Below the pieces are notes generated by a model. It did no database searches, was not told the DNA's origin, and worked only from the letters and a program-made list of their open reading frames with translations. Made by a program: the position numbers and the translations under genes. Positions 26,534 through 35,570 of a stretch of 64,000 nt of DNA are shown one piece after another. The stretch is taken from positions 3,886,001-3,950,000 of the forward strand of contig NZ_CP092968.1 in the NCBI RefSeq assembly GCF_027571405.1. Reading direction: 5' to 3'. The number at the start of each line of letters is the position of its first letter. The stretch's first letter is position 1. This DNA comes from Methylocystis parvus OBBP. GTDB lineage: Bacteria; Pseudomonadota; Alphaproteobacteria; Rhizobiales; Beijerinckiaceae.

Positions 26534-26980
26534 GTGCCGCTTAACTTCGCTTATGGCTCCAATATGGACGCTGCCGCCATGGCGCGGCGCTGTCCGCGTT
26601 CGCGGCTCGTTGGGCGCGCGCGGCTGGCGCGCTGGCGATTCGTCGTCATGCCCTCGGGCTTCGCCAGCGTCGTTCCGGACCCGCGCGCCAATGTCTACGG
26701 GGCCTTGTGGGAGGTTCCGGTCTCGGACGTCGCGGCGCTCGACCGATATGAACAGGTCGGGCAGGGGCTCTACGCCAAGCGGATGATCCCCGTTCTCAAG
26801 GAGCCTTTCGGCGCTTCGCCGGCGCTCGTCTATGTCGGCGTCAATCCGCATCAGGGCGCGGCGTGGCCGGGCTATCTCGCCGATATTCTTTCGGCGGCGG
26901 AAAAGCTCGACCTGCCCAAGGCCTATCTTGGCTATCTCTCCTATCTCCTTGCCGAACGGAAGAAAGGCGCGCGCGGATGA
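26534..26980 (+). CDS. gamma-glutamylcyclotransferase-like (AIG2/GGCT fold) protein
   Basis: This 148-residue protein starts at GTG 26534 with GAGGG at 26521-26525; a TTG at 26513 is an alternative. The opening FAYGSNMD is the substrate-binding signature of the gamma-glutamylcyclotransferase fold. VYGALWEVPVSDVAALDRYE carries the conserved YGxL(W/Y) block and the acidic residue at the end (Glu in DRYEQVG) expected to act as the catalytic base. Such enzymes release 5-oxoproline from gamma-glutamyl compounds or act as gamma-glutamylamine cyclotransferases. The stop codon overlaps the panC start, so the two are cotranscribed. Confidence 0.8.
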   Translation: MPLNFAYGSNMDAAAMARRCPRSRLVGRARLARWRFVVMPSGFASVVPDPRANVYGALWEVPVSDVAALDRYEQVGQGLYAKRMIPVLKEPFGASPALVYVGVNPHQGAAWPGYLADILSAAEKLDLPKAYLGYLSYLLAERKKGARG

Positions 26981-27834
26981 GTTTCGACATCCCGGTTGTT
27001 CACAATGTTGCTGAGATGCGCGCCTTTGTGCGCGCGCGACGCGCGGCCGGCGAGCGCATCGGCCTCGTGCCGACGATGGGCGCGCTGCATGCCGGCCATC
27101 TCTCGCTTGTCGAAGAGGCGCGCCGCCACGCCGAGCGGGTGATCGCGACGGTCTTCGTCAATCCGACGCAATTCGCCCCGGGCGAGGATTTCTCGCGCTA
27201 TCCGCGTACGCTCGCCGCCGATTGCGAGAAGCTTGCGAGCGTCGCGGCCGATCTCGTCTTCGCGCCGGCGGTCGAGGAGATGTATCCGCCGGGCTTTTGC
27301 ACCACGGTCGCGCTTGAGGGCCCGGCAAAGGCGGATCTCGAAGATCGTTTTCGGCCCACGCATTTTCTCGGCGTCGCGACGGTGGTGGCGAAACTCCTCA
27401 ATCAGGCGCAGGCCGACGTCGCCGTCTTCGGCGAGAAGGATTATCAGCAGCTCCTCGTCATCGAGACCATGGCGCGCGATCTCGATATTCCGACGCAGAT
27501 CCTCGCGGGGCCGACATTGCGCGATCCGGACGGCTTGGCCATGTCCTCGCGCAACGTCTATCTCTCGGCGGAAGAGCGCGCCCGCGCGCCGGCGCTGAAC
27601 CGGGCGATCGTCACCGCCGCCCGGCGGATCGCGGAGGGCGAGGTCATCGGCCATGTCATGGGGGAGGCGCGCGAGGAAATCGTCGGCGCGGGCTTCGAGA
27701 TCCACTATGTCGAGGCGCGCCACGCCGGGACCCTCGCCCGTATCGCGCGGCGTCACGAAGGGCCCATCCGCATCCTCGCGGCGGCGCGACTCGGCGCGAC
27801 GCGGCTCCTCGATAATGTCGCGGTTCCCGCATGA
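26977..27834 (+). CDS. panC: pantothenate synthetase
   Basis: This 285-residue protein carries PTMGALHAGHLSLV with the HxGH nucleotidyl-transferase motif, FVNPTQFAPGEDFSRYPR, GEKDYQQLLVI and SSRNVYLS. It condenses pantoate and beta-alanine with ATP hydrolysis to make pantothenate, the coenzyme A precursor. ATG 26977 overlaps the preceding stop and gives the standard N-terminus. Its own stop overlaps the acylphosphatase start (ATGA). panB is not adjacent. Confidence 0.97.
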   Translation: MSFDIPVVHNVAEMRAFVRARRAAGERIGLVPTMGALHAGHLSLVEEARRHAERVIATVFVNPTQFAPGEDFSRYPRTLAADCEKLASVAADLVFAPAVEEMYPPGFCTTVALEGPAKADLEDRFRPTHFLGVATVVAKLLNQAQADVAVFGEKDYQQLLVIETMARDLDIPTQILAGPTLRDPDGLAMSSRNVYLSAEERARAPALNRAIVTAARRIAEGEVIGHVMGEAREEIVGAGFEIHYVEARHAGTLARIARRHEGPIRILAAARLGATRLLDNVAVPA

Positions 27835-28121
27835 GCCGCCGCATCCTTCGTTTCTTCGTCACGGGACGCGTGCAGGGCGTGGGCTTTCGCGCCTTTCTCA
27901 TCTGCGAGGCCAATGCGCTGGGCCTCGACGGCTGGGCGCGCAATCGGGCGGACGGATCCGTCGAGGCGCTCGCCGCCGGGCCGGAGACGGCGCTGACGTC
28001 CTTCATCGAGGCTGCGCGGCGCGGGCCGCCAGCATCGCGGGTGACGGAATTGCGTGAGGCGCCGGCGGATGAGAGCGAGATCGCCGGCGTCGAAGGATTC
28101 GGGATGGCTGCGACGGCTTAA
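27831..28121 (+). CDS. acyP: acylphosphatase
   Basis: This 96-residue protein has the acylphosphatase signature [18 protein letters not shown], with the catalytic arginine (R23 region) and the downstream asparagine in [13 protein letters not shown]. It hydrolyses carboxyl-phosphate bonds. It is the third gene of the GGCT-panC-acyP transcription unit. Its TAA stop (28119-28121) overlaps the stop of convergent lipB within a TTAA. Confidence 0.93.
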   Translation: MSRRILRFFVTGRVQGVGFRAFLICEANALGLDGWARNRADGSVEALAAGPETALTSFIEAARRGPPASRVTELREAPADESEIAGVEGFGMAATA

Positions 28122-28852
28122 GCGGTCTGCGCGGACCCGAAAATTTGCGCGAAGTTTCGCAGCAAAGCCGCGTCGACTTCCGCCATCCCCGCATCGACCC
28201 CCAGGTCTGCAAGGCTCGTCACGCCGAGATGCGCGTCGCGCACGCCGCAGGGCGCGATGCCGGAAAAATGCGACAGGTCCGGCGCGACATTCAGCGCGAT
28301 CCCGTGAAAGCTCACCCATTGCCGCAGCCGCACGCCGATGGCGGCGATCTTGTCTTCCGCGATTTCGCCCGCGAGACCGCGCGGTTTGTCGGGCCGCTTC
28401 ACCCAGACGCCGACGCGCGCCTCGCGCCTTTCGCCCGCGACGCCGAAATCGGCGAGCGTCGAGATGAGCCATGATTCGAGACCGCAGACGAAAGCGCGCG
28501 CATCGCGCCGCCGTCGAGTGAGATCGAGCATGACATAGGCCACGCGCTGGCCGGGACCGTGATAGGTGAATTGACCGCCGCGCCCGGTCCGAAACACCGG
28601 GAAGCGCGGATCGAGCAGGTCCGACTCCTTCGCTGAGGTTCCCGCCGTATAAATCGGCGGATGCTCCAGGAGCCAGACGCATTCGGGCGCTTCGCCCGCC
28701 GCGATCCGCGCGACCCGAGCCTCCATGAAGGCGACGGCCGCCTCATAATCCACGAGGCCGCCGCTCGCGCGCCATTCGACGGGCGGCGCGCCGGGCGCGG
28801 CGGCGAGCGCGGGATCGAGCGAGTCGCGGGGGAGCGGGCAAGGCGCGTTCAT
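28118..28852 (-). CDS. lipB: lipoyl(octanoyl) transferase
   Basis: This 244-residue protein transfers octanoyl groups from acyl carrier protein to lipoyl domains. Motifs are [35 protein letters not shown], then the lysine-bearing [24 protein letters not shown] and the catalytic cysteine in [11 protein letters not shown] 28852 overlaps the stop of the upstream gene by four bases and is preferred to longer in-frame extensions that run antiparallel through that gene. Confidence 0.96.
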   Translation of the reverse strand: MNAPCPLPRDSLDPALAAAPGAPPVEWRASGGLVDYEAAVAFMEARVARIAAGEAPECVWLLEHPPIYTAGTSAKESDLLDPRFPVFRTGRGGQFTYHGPGQRVAYVMLDLTRRRRDARAFVCGLESWLISTLADFGVAGERREARVGVWVKRPDKPRGLAGEIAEDKIAAIGVRLRQWVSFHGIALNVAPDLSHFSGIAPCGVRDAHLGVTSLADLGVDAGMAEVDAALLRNFAQIFGSAQTA

Positions 28853-29196
28853 GCCGTCGATTCGTCCCTGAGCGTCGCGCGGCCGGCGCCGCGCTTGATG
28901 TCGTCGATCTCGTCGAGCATGGCGTGGAGCGCGCGGATCGCCTTCTTCTCCTCGCGGGAGAGAGGCTTTTTCGGGTCGAAATGCTCGATGAGGACGCGCA
29001 GCGCGTCTCCCATCCGGCCAAGCTGCTTGCCATAGCTGCCGACGTCTTCCAGCACTTGTCGCTCGACCTCCGGCGCGCTCGAATGGCCCACATCGACATT
29101 TAGGAAGGAAAAGCGGTTTCCGACAGCGCCAAAATTCGTCCAGGGGGCGACGCTGAAAGGCACGTCGCCGGAAAGGGGGAGCTTGAAAATCGCCAA
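28849..29196 (-). CDS. conserved-looking hypothetical protein upstream of lipB
   Basis: This 115-residue soluble protein is mostly helical after residue 40, with a lysine/glutamate-rich segment ([20 protein letters not shown]) and an acidic end. It has no signal, cysteine or enzyme motif. Overlap with lipB by ATGA and a purine-rich upstream site (GGAGGTTCTC on the minus strand, near 29200-29210) support a real gene. The family is not recognised. Confidence 0.6.
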   Translation of the reverse strand: MAIFKLPLSGDVPFSVAPWTNFGAVGNRFSFLNVDVGHSSAPEVERQVLEDVGSYGKQLGRMGDALRVLIEHFDPKKPLSREEKKAIRALHAMLDEIDDIKRGAGRATLRDESTA

Positions 29197-29345
29197 GAGA
29201 ACCTCCGTTTTTCAGAGTAACGGCCATTCTCTCTACAGCATATTTCGCGCCGCGCCCGGCTTTCTGCGCCGCGCCCTTGTCATCCCCCGGTCAATTTGTT
29301 AGAGGCTGCGCGCCGGCGCTTCACAGCTTGCTGAAAGCGCCCCTT

Positions 29346-29430
29346 GCGGTCGTGGCGGAGTTGGTAGACGCGCTAGCTTGAGGTGCTAGTTGGGCAACCA
29401 GTGGAGGTTCGAGTCCTCTCGACCGCACCA
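29346..29430 (+). tRNA. tRNA-Leu (GAG)
   Basis: This complete 85-nt class II tRNA has acceptor GCGGTCG/CGACCGC, discriminator A and CCA at 29428-29430. The anticodon stem is CTAGC/GCTAG and the loop TTGAGGT gives GAG. A long variable arm (TTGGGCAACCAG region) is present. Confidence 0.95.
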
Positions 29431-29879
29431 AGCCTGATGGCTTGAAGCGCCTATCTAGCTGGTTGCATTGCGGGCGCCCGCAGCGTGTCGCCGCACAAGG
29501 CTGCGGCGCATTTTCCATTGCCTGCGCCAGGTCGAGAAGCCGAAAACAGCCCCATTGCCGCGCTGACCGACGCCCAATCAGGCGCACGAAGAGCATGCGG
29601 GTCCGCTTCTGGCCGATTCTGGCGCGCGCATCGCCTTGATTGCCGACCTCAAGAAAGAGGATATTTGCGGAGGCGTCAGGCGCCCGGAGGTCTCGCCTAA
29701 CCAGGATGGCGACATACTTTCAAGACACGGGCGCGGGGAGCAGGGGAGGCGTTAGCGACGCTGTAACCGGCCGCTCCCAAGTGGCGCAGTCTGTATACGT
29801 ACACAGTTCGCTCGAGATCCTTGCCGAAGCGCTGACACGATTCCCGAGGCGTCTGACCTAAGCGTATGGAGAGGAAGCC
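29431..29879. other. gap downstream of tRNA-Leu
   Basis: 449 bases with no recognisable gene or structural RNA. Inverted sequence near 29455-29530 is GC-rich but does not form a clear terminator. Confidence 0.45.
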
Positions 29880-30155
29880 GTGGGCGAGAAAACGTCTATT
29901 CGCCAACGCGTGGAAGCGATCAAAGGCGTGACGCGCACATGGTTCGAATGGACGAGCGCCGAGCAGACCGAGTCGAAACTGTTGGTGGTTGAAGTCGATT
30001 TTGACACGGACCCCAATGCGCCAGACTATCGCGGAAAAACTGTCTCGGCGATCGGCGAGACATTCGACGAGGTCTTAGCGGAAGGTCTCCATCCTGAAGA
30101 TGACCACCCCGTCCTGGTGTCGGGGCTTCGGATCGTTCCATCCCGGAGAGGCTAG
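29880..30155 (+). CDS. small hypothetical protein
   Basis: This 91-residue protein has a GTG start at 29880 preceded by GAGAGGAAG (29869-29877). It is acidic and soluble, with alternating hydrophobic strands (TESKLLVVEVDFDTDPNA) and two short helices. No signal, cysteine or known motif is seen. Codon positions show the GC bias of a real gene. The family is not recognised. Confidence 0.55.
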   Translation: MGEKTSIRQRVEAIKGVTRTWFEWTSAEQTESKLLVVEVDFDTDPNAPDYRGKTVSAIGETFDEVLAEGLHPEDDHPVLVSGLRIVPSRRG

Positions 30156-30451
30156 AAAGCTTGCTTGGAGACGTGCGCACAGCGCGGGTTCGCTCGCGCC
30201 TCCGGCGGTGTTAGCCTGACAAGCTCCCGCTCGGGCAAAGTAAGGCCACATTTACCATTCCAAATCGCGTGTCGGACAGGCGCGCAGACAGGGCCCCGAG
30301 CGGCTCCCGCGCCCGTTGCGCTGGGGGAAGTCGCCGGAGAGCGTATCCCGGCAGGAAGCGGAATTTGCGGCGAGGCGGCGCGACGGCGCGCGTCAGAGGA
30401 GTCGCCCAACCGCGTCCATGTCGCCGCCAACCCATGCCCGGAGTGAAGAGT

Positions 30452-31357
30452 ATGAGCGTATTTTTCGATCACCGCCGTCGCCATGGCGACGAAGAGCAGG
30501 GCGAGCTTGGGAGTCAGCAGGCCAATTCCGCGCTGTGGGGCGTCGCCTATGACAAGGTCGAGGGCGTCGTCCATCTGACCCTGGCCTTCACCATTGTCGG
30601 CGGCCTCGCCGTCATTCTGAGCTCCGCGCTGTTCAGTCCGGGAGCGCCGCTCGGCGGGGCGATCGAAAAGCCCGTTGACGTTGCGCAGCAATCGAGCGTC
30701 GCCCCCGGAGCGGGCGCCGTTGTGACAGAGCCGATCCAGGCTGTGGCGATCGCGCCGGCGGCGCCCGTCCCTGCGTCCAAGCTCGCCGAAGAAGCCGCAC
30801 CGGCGGATCAAGCCGCGGCGCGGGCGGCCACGGCCGCTCCCGCCTCGAATTCTTTTTTGAGCGTGCGTCCGATCGCGGCGCAGCCGGCCGCGGCGCCGGC
30901 GACCGCGGCGCGCGCGCTCGAGCCTCTAGCGCCGCCTTCGGCGGACATGCGTGAAAAGCTCGTCGCCAGAGAAGACAGCGCGCCGCCGTCGGAGGCGGCG
31001 GCCCGCCAGGCGCTGGCCGTTCCTGCCGCCGAGCCGGTCGCGAAAGCGCAGACTGCGCCGGTGGAAGAGGCGGCCGACTCCGAGAAGGTTCCGGCGGCCC
31101 ATGCGAGCGAAGGCGGCCATATGGCCAAATGCTTCCTCAAACTATCGGGCCGCGTGCAGAATAGCGGCGCCTGCCGCGTCGATCACGACGGATCCAGCGT
31201 TGTCTTCCATCTCCCCGGCAAACCGCTGGAAATCGTTCAGCAGAACGGACGCGTCTGGACCGCGACGCTCGGCGGACGCAGCCTCGGCAAGGTCTACCGC
31301 AACAAATCCGCCCCCTGCTGGGGCGCCAAAGGCTTTTACGCCTGCGAGAACGGCTGA
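30452..31357 (+). CDS. hypothetical membrane-anchored Ala/Pro-rich protein with cysteine-containing C-terminal domain
   Basis: This 301-residue protein starts at ATG 30452 with a GAGTGAAGAG site; ATG 30434 is in frame but weaker. Residues 1-38 are hydrophilic, and one transmembrane helix (about 40-62, HLTLAFTIVGGLAVILSSAL) anchors it. A long Ala/Pro/Glu-rich linker spans about 70-225. The last 75 residues form a compact domain with three spaced cysteines plus one in KCFLKL (GACRVDHDG, APCWGAK, YACENG), suggesting two disulphides outside the cytoplasm. The function is unknown. The 300 bases before it contain nothing recognisable. Confidence 0.6.
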   Translation: MSVFFDHRRRHGDEEQGELGSQQANSALWGVAYDKVEGVVHLTLAFTIVGGLAVILSSALFSPGAPLGGAIEKPVDVAQQSSVAPGAGAVVTEPIQAVAIAPAAPVPASKLAEEAAPADQAAARAATAAPASNSFLSVRPIAAQPAAAPATAARALEPLAPPSADMREKLVAREDSAPPSEAAARQALAVPAAEPVAKAQTAPVEEAADSEKVPAAHASEGGHMAKCFLKLSGRVQNSGACRVDHDGSSVVFHLPGKPLEIVQQNGRVWTATLGGRSLGKVYRNKSAPCWGAKGFYACENG

Positions 31358-32257
31358 TTACTGATTGGCCGGGGGAGGGGATTTGTCCTCGTCCCCGGCG
31401 TCGCCCGCATGGGAATGGCCGGGCGCGGCCCGCTTGCCGGCGAGAGTCTTGGCGATGATCGGCTCGGTCGTGGAGGTCCAGCCGGGACCGGCCGCGACGA
31501 CCGGCGTCTCCCCGTCGCCCGGGACAATATGGACGAGCTTGTAGCCGCGCGTTTTCAGTTCACGCAGAAAGTCGGGGACCATCGCGGCGGTCTGCGCCTT
31601 GGAATCGTGAAAGAGAACGATTCCTTTCCCCTCCTTCTCCAGCCGCTTCATCACGAGATCCAGCTCGCCCTTCGGCGACATTGGCGACCAGTCCGAGGCC
31701 CAGAGGTCGGAGCCGAAAATTGTGTAGCCTTTCCCTTCCAGATAGGCGACGAGCGACGGCGTGTCGGCGAAGCCGGGGAAGCGGAAAAAGGGCGCGGCCT
31801 TGCCGCCTGACGCCTTTTCGACGGCTTTGATCCCCTTTTCGATATCCTCCCTGGCGGCCGCGTCGTCCATCAGCCGGAGCGTATTGCCCGGATGGCTGTA
31901 GGAGTGATGGCCGATGCTGTGGCCCTCGTCAGCCGTGCGCCTGACAAGCGCCGGCGCGCTTTCGGCGTTGCGCCCGATGACGAAGAAGGTCGCGCGCGCG
32001 CATTCTGCCGCAAGCGCGTCCAGCACTTTCGCGGTCGGGCCCGCGGGGCCGTCGTCGAAGGTGAGCACGACCTCGTGGTCCTGCAGGTCGAGCGTGCGCG
32101 GATAGCTCTGCAGCCCGACCGCGGTTCCTTTGGGTCCGATCGTCAACGTCCGCGACACGCCGGGCGCATCGGGTCCGCAGTCGCGCGCCTGTCCAGGCGC
32201 GGCCGCGCAGACGAGGGAAAGAAGGGCGTAGAGCGGGACGCGGGAAAAATCGATCAT
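31358..32257 (-). CDS. exported polysaccharide deacetylase (NodB domain)
   Basis: This 299-residue protein has an N-terminal signal peptide (about 1-24). The NodB catalytic domain has VLTFDDGP with the metal/base aspartates, the HSYSH histidine pair (H-x-x-x-H), RFPGFADTP, and a final LFHDSKAQTA block with the catalytic histidine. It should remove acetyl groups from a cell-wall or exopolysaccharide such as peptidoglycan or chitin-like glycan. A Pro-rich tail of about 30 residues follows. It ends back-to-back with the preceding membrane protein and is divergent from mgtE. Confidence 0.88.
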   Translation of the reverse strand: MIDFSRVPLYALLSLVCAAAPGQARDCGPDAPGVSRTLTIGPKGTAVGLQSYPRTLDLQDHEVVLTFDDGPAGPTAKVLDALAAECARATFFVIGRNAESAPALVRRTADEGHSIGHHSYSHPGNTLRLMDDAAAREDIEKGIKAVEKASGGKAAPFFRFPGFADTPSLVAYLEGKGYTIFGSDLWASDWSPMSPKGELDLVMKRLEKEGKGIVLFHDSKAQTAAMVPDFLRELKTRGYKLVHIVPGDGETPVVAAGPGWTSTTEPIIAKTLAGKRAAPGHSHAGDAGDEDKSPPPANQ

Positions 32258-32326
32258 CTCTGTTTTGCCGGTTTGCTTCCGCGCGCGCGCGGGTTAAGAG
32301 CCACAGGAGTTCTAGCGGGAATCGGC

Positions 32327-33736
32327 ATGCCACTCGACCATGAAGATGCGGCGGCGGGGGCCGACGATTTCCGCGCCGAAAGCGGCGGATTCGACGCCGA
32401 GTTCGTCTTCGAGGTCGAGGCCGCCGTCGCCTTGGGCGACTCGGACCGGGTCCACGAACTTGTGGGCGACCTCCACGAGGCCGATCTCGGCGCGCTGCTC
32501 GAACAGCTGAGCCATGAGGCGCGTCCGCGTCTTGTCGAACTGATGGGCTCGGACTTCGACTTTACCGCGCTTATGGAAGTGGGTGAAGCCACCCGCGAGG
32601 ACATTCTCGAAGAGCTGCCCGTCGAGACGCTGGTCGAGGGCGTGCGCGACCTCGAAAGCGACGACGCCGTCGCCATTCTCGAAACATTGGAGCCGGAAGA
32701 ACAGGCCGAGGTTCTTGAGGCGCTGCCCGCGCAGGACCGCATCGTTCTGCGCCGTTCGCTGGATTATCCCGACGGCTCCGCTGGCCGTCTCATGCAGACG
32801 ACGCTGATCGCCGTTCCGCCCTTCTGGACGGCGGGACGCGTTCTCGATTTCTTTCGCGAGACGGATGGCGACGCGCTGCCGGACAATTTCTTTGAAGTCT
32901 TCGTGGTCGACCCCGGCTACCATCTCCTTGGCACGGTCTTTCTCGATGCGCTTGTGCGCGCCAAGCCCGGCGCGCGGCTCGACGAAATCATGCAGGAAGA
33001 TCGCCGCCGCGTGAAGGCGACGGAGGACGGCGCCGAGGCGGCGCGGCTCTTCGAGCGCTACAATCTGGTGTCGGTCCCGGTCGTCGACGAATCCGAGCGC
33101 CTCGTCGGCGTCCTCACCATCGACGACATCGTCGACGTCATTCAGGAGCAGGCTTCCGAAGAGATCAAGGCGCTCGGCGGCGTGAATCCGGAAGAAGAGC
33201 TGACCGACGATTTCTGGTGGATCGCGAAGAGCCGCTTCACCTGGCTGTTCATCAACATGCTGACGGCGTTCATCACCTCGACCGTGCTGAAGACCTTTCA
33301 GTCGCAATTGGAGCAGATGGTCGCGCTGGCCGTGCTCGGGCCGATCGTCGCGGGGCAGGGCGGCAATTCGGCGACGCAGACCATGACGGTCGCCGTGCGT
33401 GCGCTGGCGACGCGCGAATTGAACCGCAGCAACGCCTTGAAGATCATTTTCCGCGAGCTGGCCATTGGCGGCGTCAACGGCGCGGCCTTCGGCCTCGTGA
33501 CGGGGCTGGTCGCGGCCAATTGGTTCCAGAATGTCGGGCTGCTGCCCGTCATGGCGCTGGCCATGTTCACCAATCTCGTCGCGGGCGCCTTTGGCGGCAT
33601 CGTCGTGCCGCTCGTTTTCGACCGGTTCAAATTCGATCCCGCCGTGTCCTCCGGGCCCTTCGTCACCACCATCACCGACGTCGTGGGTTACGGAGCCTTC
33701 CTGACAATCGCCACCTTGTGGTTCCATCTAAACTAA
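32327..33736 (+). CDS. mgtE: magnesium transporter MgtE
   Basis: This 469-residue protein has the MgtE order of domains: an acidic N-domain of superhelical repeats (about 40-150, VHELVGDLHEADLGALL and LEPEEQAEVLEALP), two CBS domains (about 155-285, including LVSVPVVDESERLVGVLTIDDI), a connecting helix and five transmembrane helices. The ion-path motif VLGPIVAGQGGNSATQ is in the expected place. It admits Mg2+ and is gated by Mg2+ bound to the cytoplasmic domains. The ATG at 32327 gives a normal length. An AT-rich region with a dyad follows. Confidence 0.95.
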   Translation: MPLDHEDAAAGADDFRAESGGFDAEFVFEVEAAVALGDSDRVHELVGDLHEADLGALLEQLSHEARPRLVELMGSDFDFTALMEVGEATREDILEELPVETLVEGVRDLESDDAVAILETLEPEEQAEVLEALPAQDRIVLRRSLDYPDGSAGRLMQTTLIAVPPFWTAGRVLDFFRETDGDALPDNFFEVFVVDPGYHLLGTVFLDALVRAKPGARLDEIMQEDRRRVKATEDGAEAARLFERYNLVSVPVVDESERLVGVLTIDDIVDVIQEQASEEIKALGGVNPEEELTDDFWWIAKSRFTWLFINMLTAFITSTVLKTFQSQLEQMVALAVLGPIVAGQGGNSATQTMTVAVRALATRELNRSNALKIIFRELAIGGVNGAAFGLVTGLVAANWFQNVGLLPVMALAMFTNLVAGAFGGIVVPLVFDRFKFDPAVSSGPFVTTITDVVGYGAFLTIATLWFHLN

Positions 33737-33761
33737 TAGTTTGAAATTCATTGATATTCAG

Positions 33762-33780
33762 ATAGACTAAGTTAGTCTAT
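33762..33780. promoter_or_regulatory. perfect 19-nt dyad, possible operator or terminator
   Basis: ATAGACTAA and TTAGTCTAT form 9-bp arms around a single G in an unusually AT-rich stretch between mgtE and the small membrane protein gene. A terminator for mgtE would usually be GC-rich with a T tract, which is missing, so an operator for the downstream gene is the better guess. Confidence 0.4.
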
Positions 33781-33848
33781 TGATTTCATATACAACAATG
33801 TTATCCATCTTTTAACGAGGCGCGCCTCGGATGGATGGAGTAGATTAA

Positions 33849-34013
33849 ATGACTTCGGGACTCAGCTTTATTCCGCTCGCCTTCTGGCTCGGCTTCCTGG
33901 CGCTCGGTTTCGTGACGAGCTTTGGCGGCCCGACCAAAACGCATCAGACGAAGGAAGCCGTCGCGCTCGAAAGCGGTCGCGGCGGGCAGGTCCCGCGGAC
34001 GGCGCGCGACTGA
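33849..34013 (+). CDS. 54-residue single-span membrane protein
   Basis: ATG 33849 has GGAG at 33836-33839 and the frame ends at TGA 34011-34013. The product has one hydrophobic segment (SFIPLAFWLGFLALGFVTSF, residues 6-25), then a basic/acidic tail of about 28 residues. The ribosome binding site and the return of coding-like third-position GC after the AT-rich spacer support translation. The function is unknown. Confidence 0.5.
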   Translation: MTSGLSFIPLAFWLGFLALGFVTSFGGPTKTHQTKEAVALESGRGGQVPRTARD

Positions 34014-34130
34014 CTGACTCCCCGCAACACAATTCCGCTGTAAAGCTGTCGCAAAAAGAATCGCAGCGTCTTGCTTTCCCGGCGCGGCGCGTTAACGCTT
34101 CGTTACCGCCTGTGGGGATAATTTGACGAA

Positions 34131-35174
34131 ATGCGCTCGTTGAATATTTCTGTGTCGCGTTTCACTGCGCTCGCCTGCGTCGTCGCGGCCAGCGCCGCGA
34201 CCCTTGCCGCCTGCGGCAGCTCCTATGATCCCGGTTACGCCAAGCGTCCGCGATTCGCCACCAGCGCGCCGCTGGTGAACGCCAAGAAGGACCCGACCTT
34301 CCTCGCTTACGCGGTGCCGGAGTCCGATCTTCATCTCTTCCCCGCCACCCGCAGCGCCGAATTCGCCGTCCATGGCATCGACGTCTCCAAATATCAGGGC
34401 GACATCGACTGGGAGCAGGTGAAGGAATCCGGCGTCGCCTTCGCCTTCATCAAGGCGACCGAGGGCGGCGACAAAGCAGATTCCAGGTTCCAATATAATT
34501 GGGCGGCCGCAAAGGCCGCCGGCGTTCCGCGCGGCGCTTATCATTTCGTCTATTGGTGCCGGCCGCCGCACGAAGAGATCGCGAATTTCGCCTCGGTCGT
34601 TCCGCATGAGTCGGACGCCTTGCCGCCCGTGCTGGATGTCGAGCCGACGCCGGAATCGAGAAGCTGCAAGCGCACGCTCTACCGGGAAGAGGCGATCCGC
34701 GACATGCGGATCATGCTCGAGGCGATGGAGCGCCACTACGGCAAGAAGCCGATCATCTATTCCTCGGTCGACTTCTATCAGGCGATCCTTCAGCCGGACG
34801 CTCTGTCGGAATATCCGATCTGGGTGCGCTCGACGAAATATCATCCCAAGGTACGCTACGGCGACCGCAAATGGACCTTCTGGCAGTATCGCTCCGATGG
34901 GCGCGTGCCGGGCATTGTCGGGGCCGTGGACCAAAATACGTTCAATGGCAGCTTCGAACAGTGGAGGGGTTGGCTCGGATCAACGACCGGCATGCATGCG
35001 CATCCCGTAGCGGCGGCCCCGAAGCAGCTCGACGAGCGCGCCGCGAACAAGCTAATCGAGGACGATCCGGCCATGCTGAAAGGCGTCGATAAGGGCGCCT
35101 ATGAGAAGGACGCTCCCGCCGCCGCCGTTCCCACGCCGCCGGCGGGGATCGAGGGACAGCCGGACAAAGGGTGA
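34131..35174 (+). CDS. GH25 lysozyme-like lipoprotein
   Basis: This 347-residue protein has a lipoprotein signal with lipobox LAAC (C28). The glycoside hydrolase 25 domain covers about 80-290: HGIDVSKYQGDIDW with the first active-site aspartate, FIKATEGG, GAYHFVYWCRP, PPVLDVEPTPE with the Asp-x-Glu pair, and WTFWQYRSDGRVPGI. Such enzymes cleave the N-acetylmuramyl bond of peptidoglycan. In this location the protein would be anchored to the envelope and act in wall remodelling. A C-terminal tail of about 55 residues is rich in Ala, Pro and charged residues. Confidence 0.92.
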   Translation: MRSLNISVSRFTALACVVAASAATLAACGSSYDPGYAKRPRFATSAPLVNAKKDPTFLAYAVPESDLHLFPATRSAEFAVHGIDVSKYQGDIDWEQVKESGVAFAFIKATEGGDKADSRFQYNWAAAKAAGVPRGAYHFVYWCRPPHEEIANFASVVPHESDALPPVLDVEPTPESRSCKRTLYREEAIRDMRIMLEAMERHYGKKPIIYSSVDFYQAILQPDALSEYPIWVRSTKYHPKVRYGDRKWTFWQYRSDGRVPGIVGAVDQNTFNGSFEQWRGWLGSTTGMHAHPVAAAPKQLDERAANKLIEDDPAMLKGVDKGAYEKDAPAAAVPTPPAGIEGQPDKG

Positions 35175-35285
35175 TCCGACCGAACTCCGGGGTAGCCATC
35201 GCGCGCGTTTTCGCGTATACGCCCCGCACCAGTTTCCGCCGCGCGGCGAACCCGCGCGGCATTCGCTGTTTAGAGAGACAAGAAA

Positions 35286-35474
35286 ATGGCCGTTCCGAAG
35301 CGCAAAACCTCCCCGATGAAGCGGGGCTTCCGCCGTTCCGCCGACGCCCTGAAGGCGCCGACCTATGTCGAGGACAAGGATTCGGGCGAGCTGCGCCGTC
35401 CGCACCACATCGACCTGAAGACCGGCATGTATCGCGGCCGTCAGGTGCTCAAGGTCAAGTCGGCCGAGGAATAA
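35286..35474 (+). CDS. rpmF: 50S ribosomal protein L32
   Basis: This 62-residue protein begins [20 protein letters not shown] and matches the alphaproteobacterial L32 type, which lacks the zinc-ribbon cysteines found in many other L32 proteins. It is part of the large subunit near the peptidyl-transferase region. It is usually placed before plsX and fabH; here it stands alone and is followed by a strong bidirectional terminator. Confidence 0.97.
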   Translation: MAVPKRKTSPMKRGFRRSADALKAPTYVEDKDSGELRRPHHIDLKTGMYRGRQVLKVKSAEE

Positions 35475-35496
35475 GCCAAGCTTCCTCGTCGCTATT

Positions 35497-35568
35497 AAAA
35501 CGAAGAGCCCCTCGCGCGTCGAGACGCCCGCCCCGCGGGCTCCCCAGCGCGAGGGGCTCTTCGTTTTT
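35497..35568. terminator. bidirectional terminator between rpmF and the SDR gene
   Basis: Two perfectly complementary 21-nt arms (35497-35517 and 35547-35567) enclose a 29-nt GC-rich loop that itself contains inverted sequence. The right arm ends in TTTTT for rpmF, and the left arm provides the A/T tract needed in the opposite direction for the convergent SDR gene. Confidence 0.88.
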
Positions 35569-35570
35569 CG

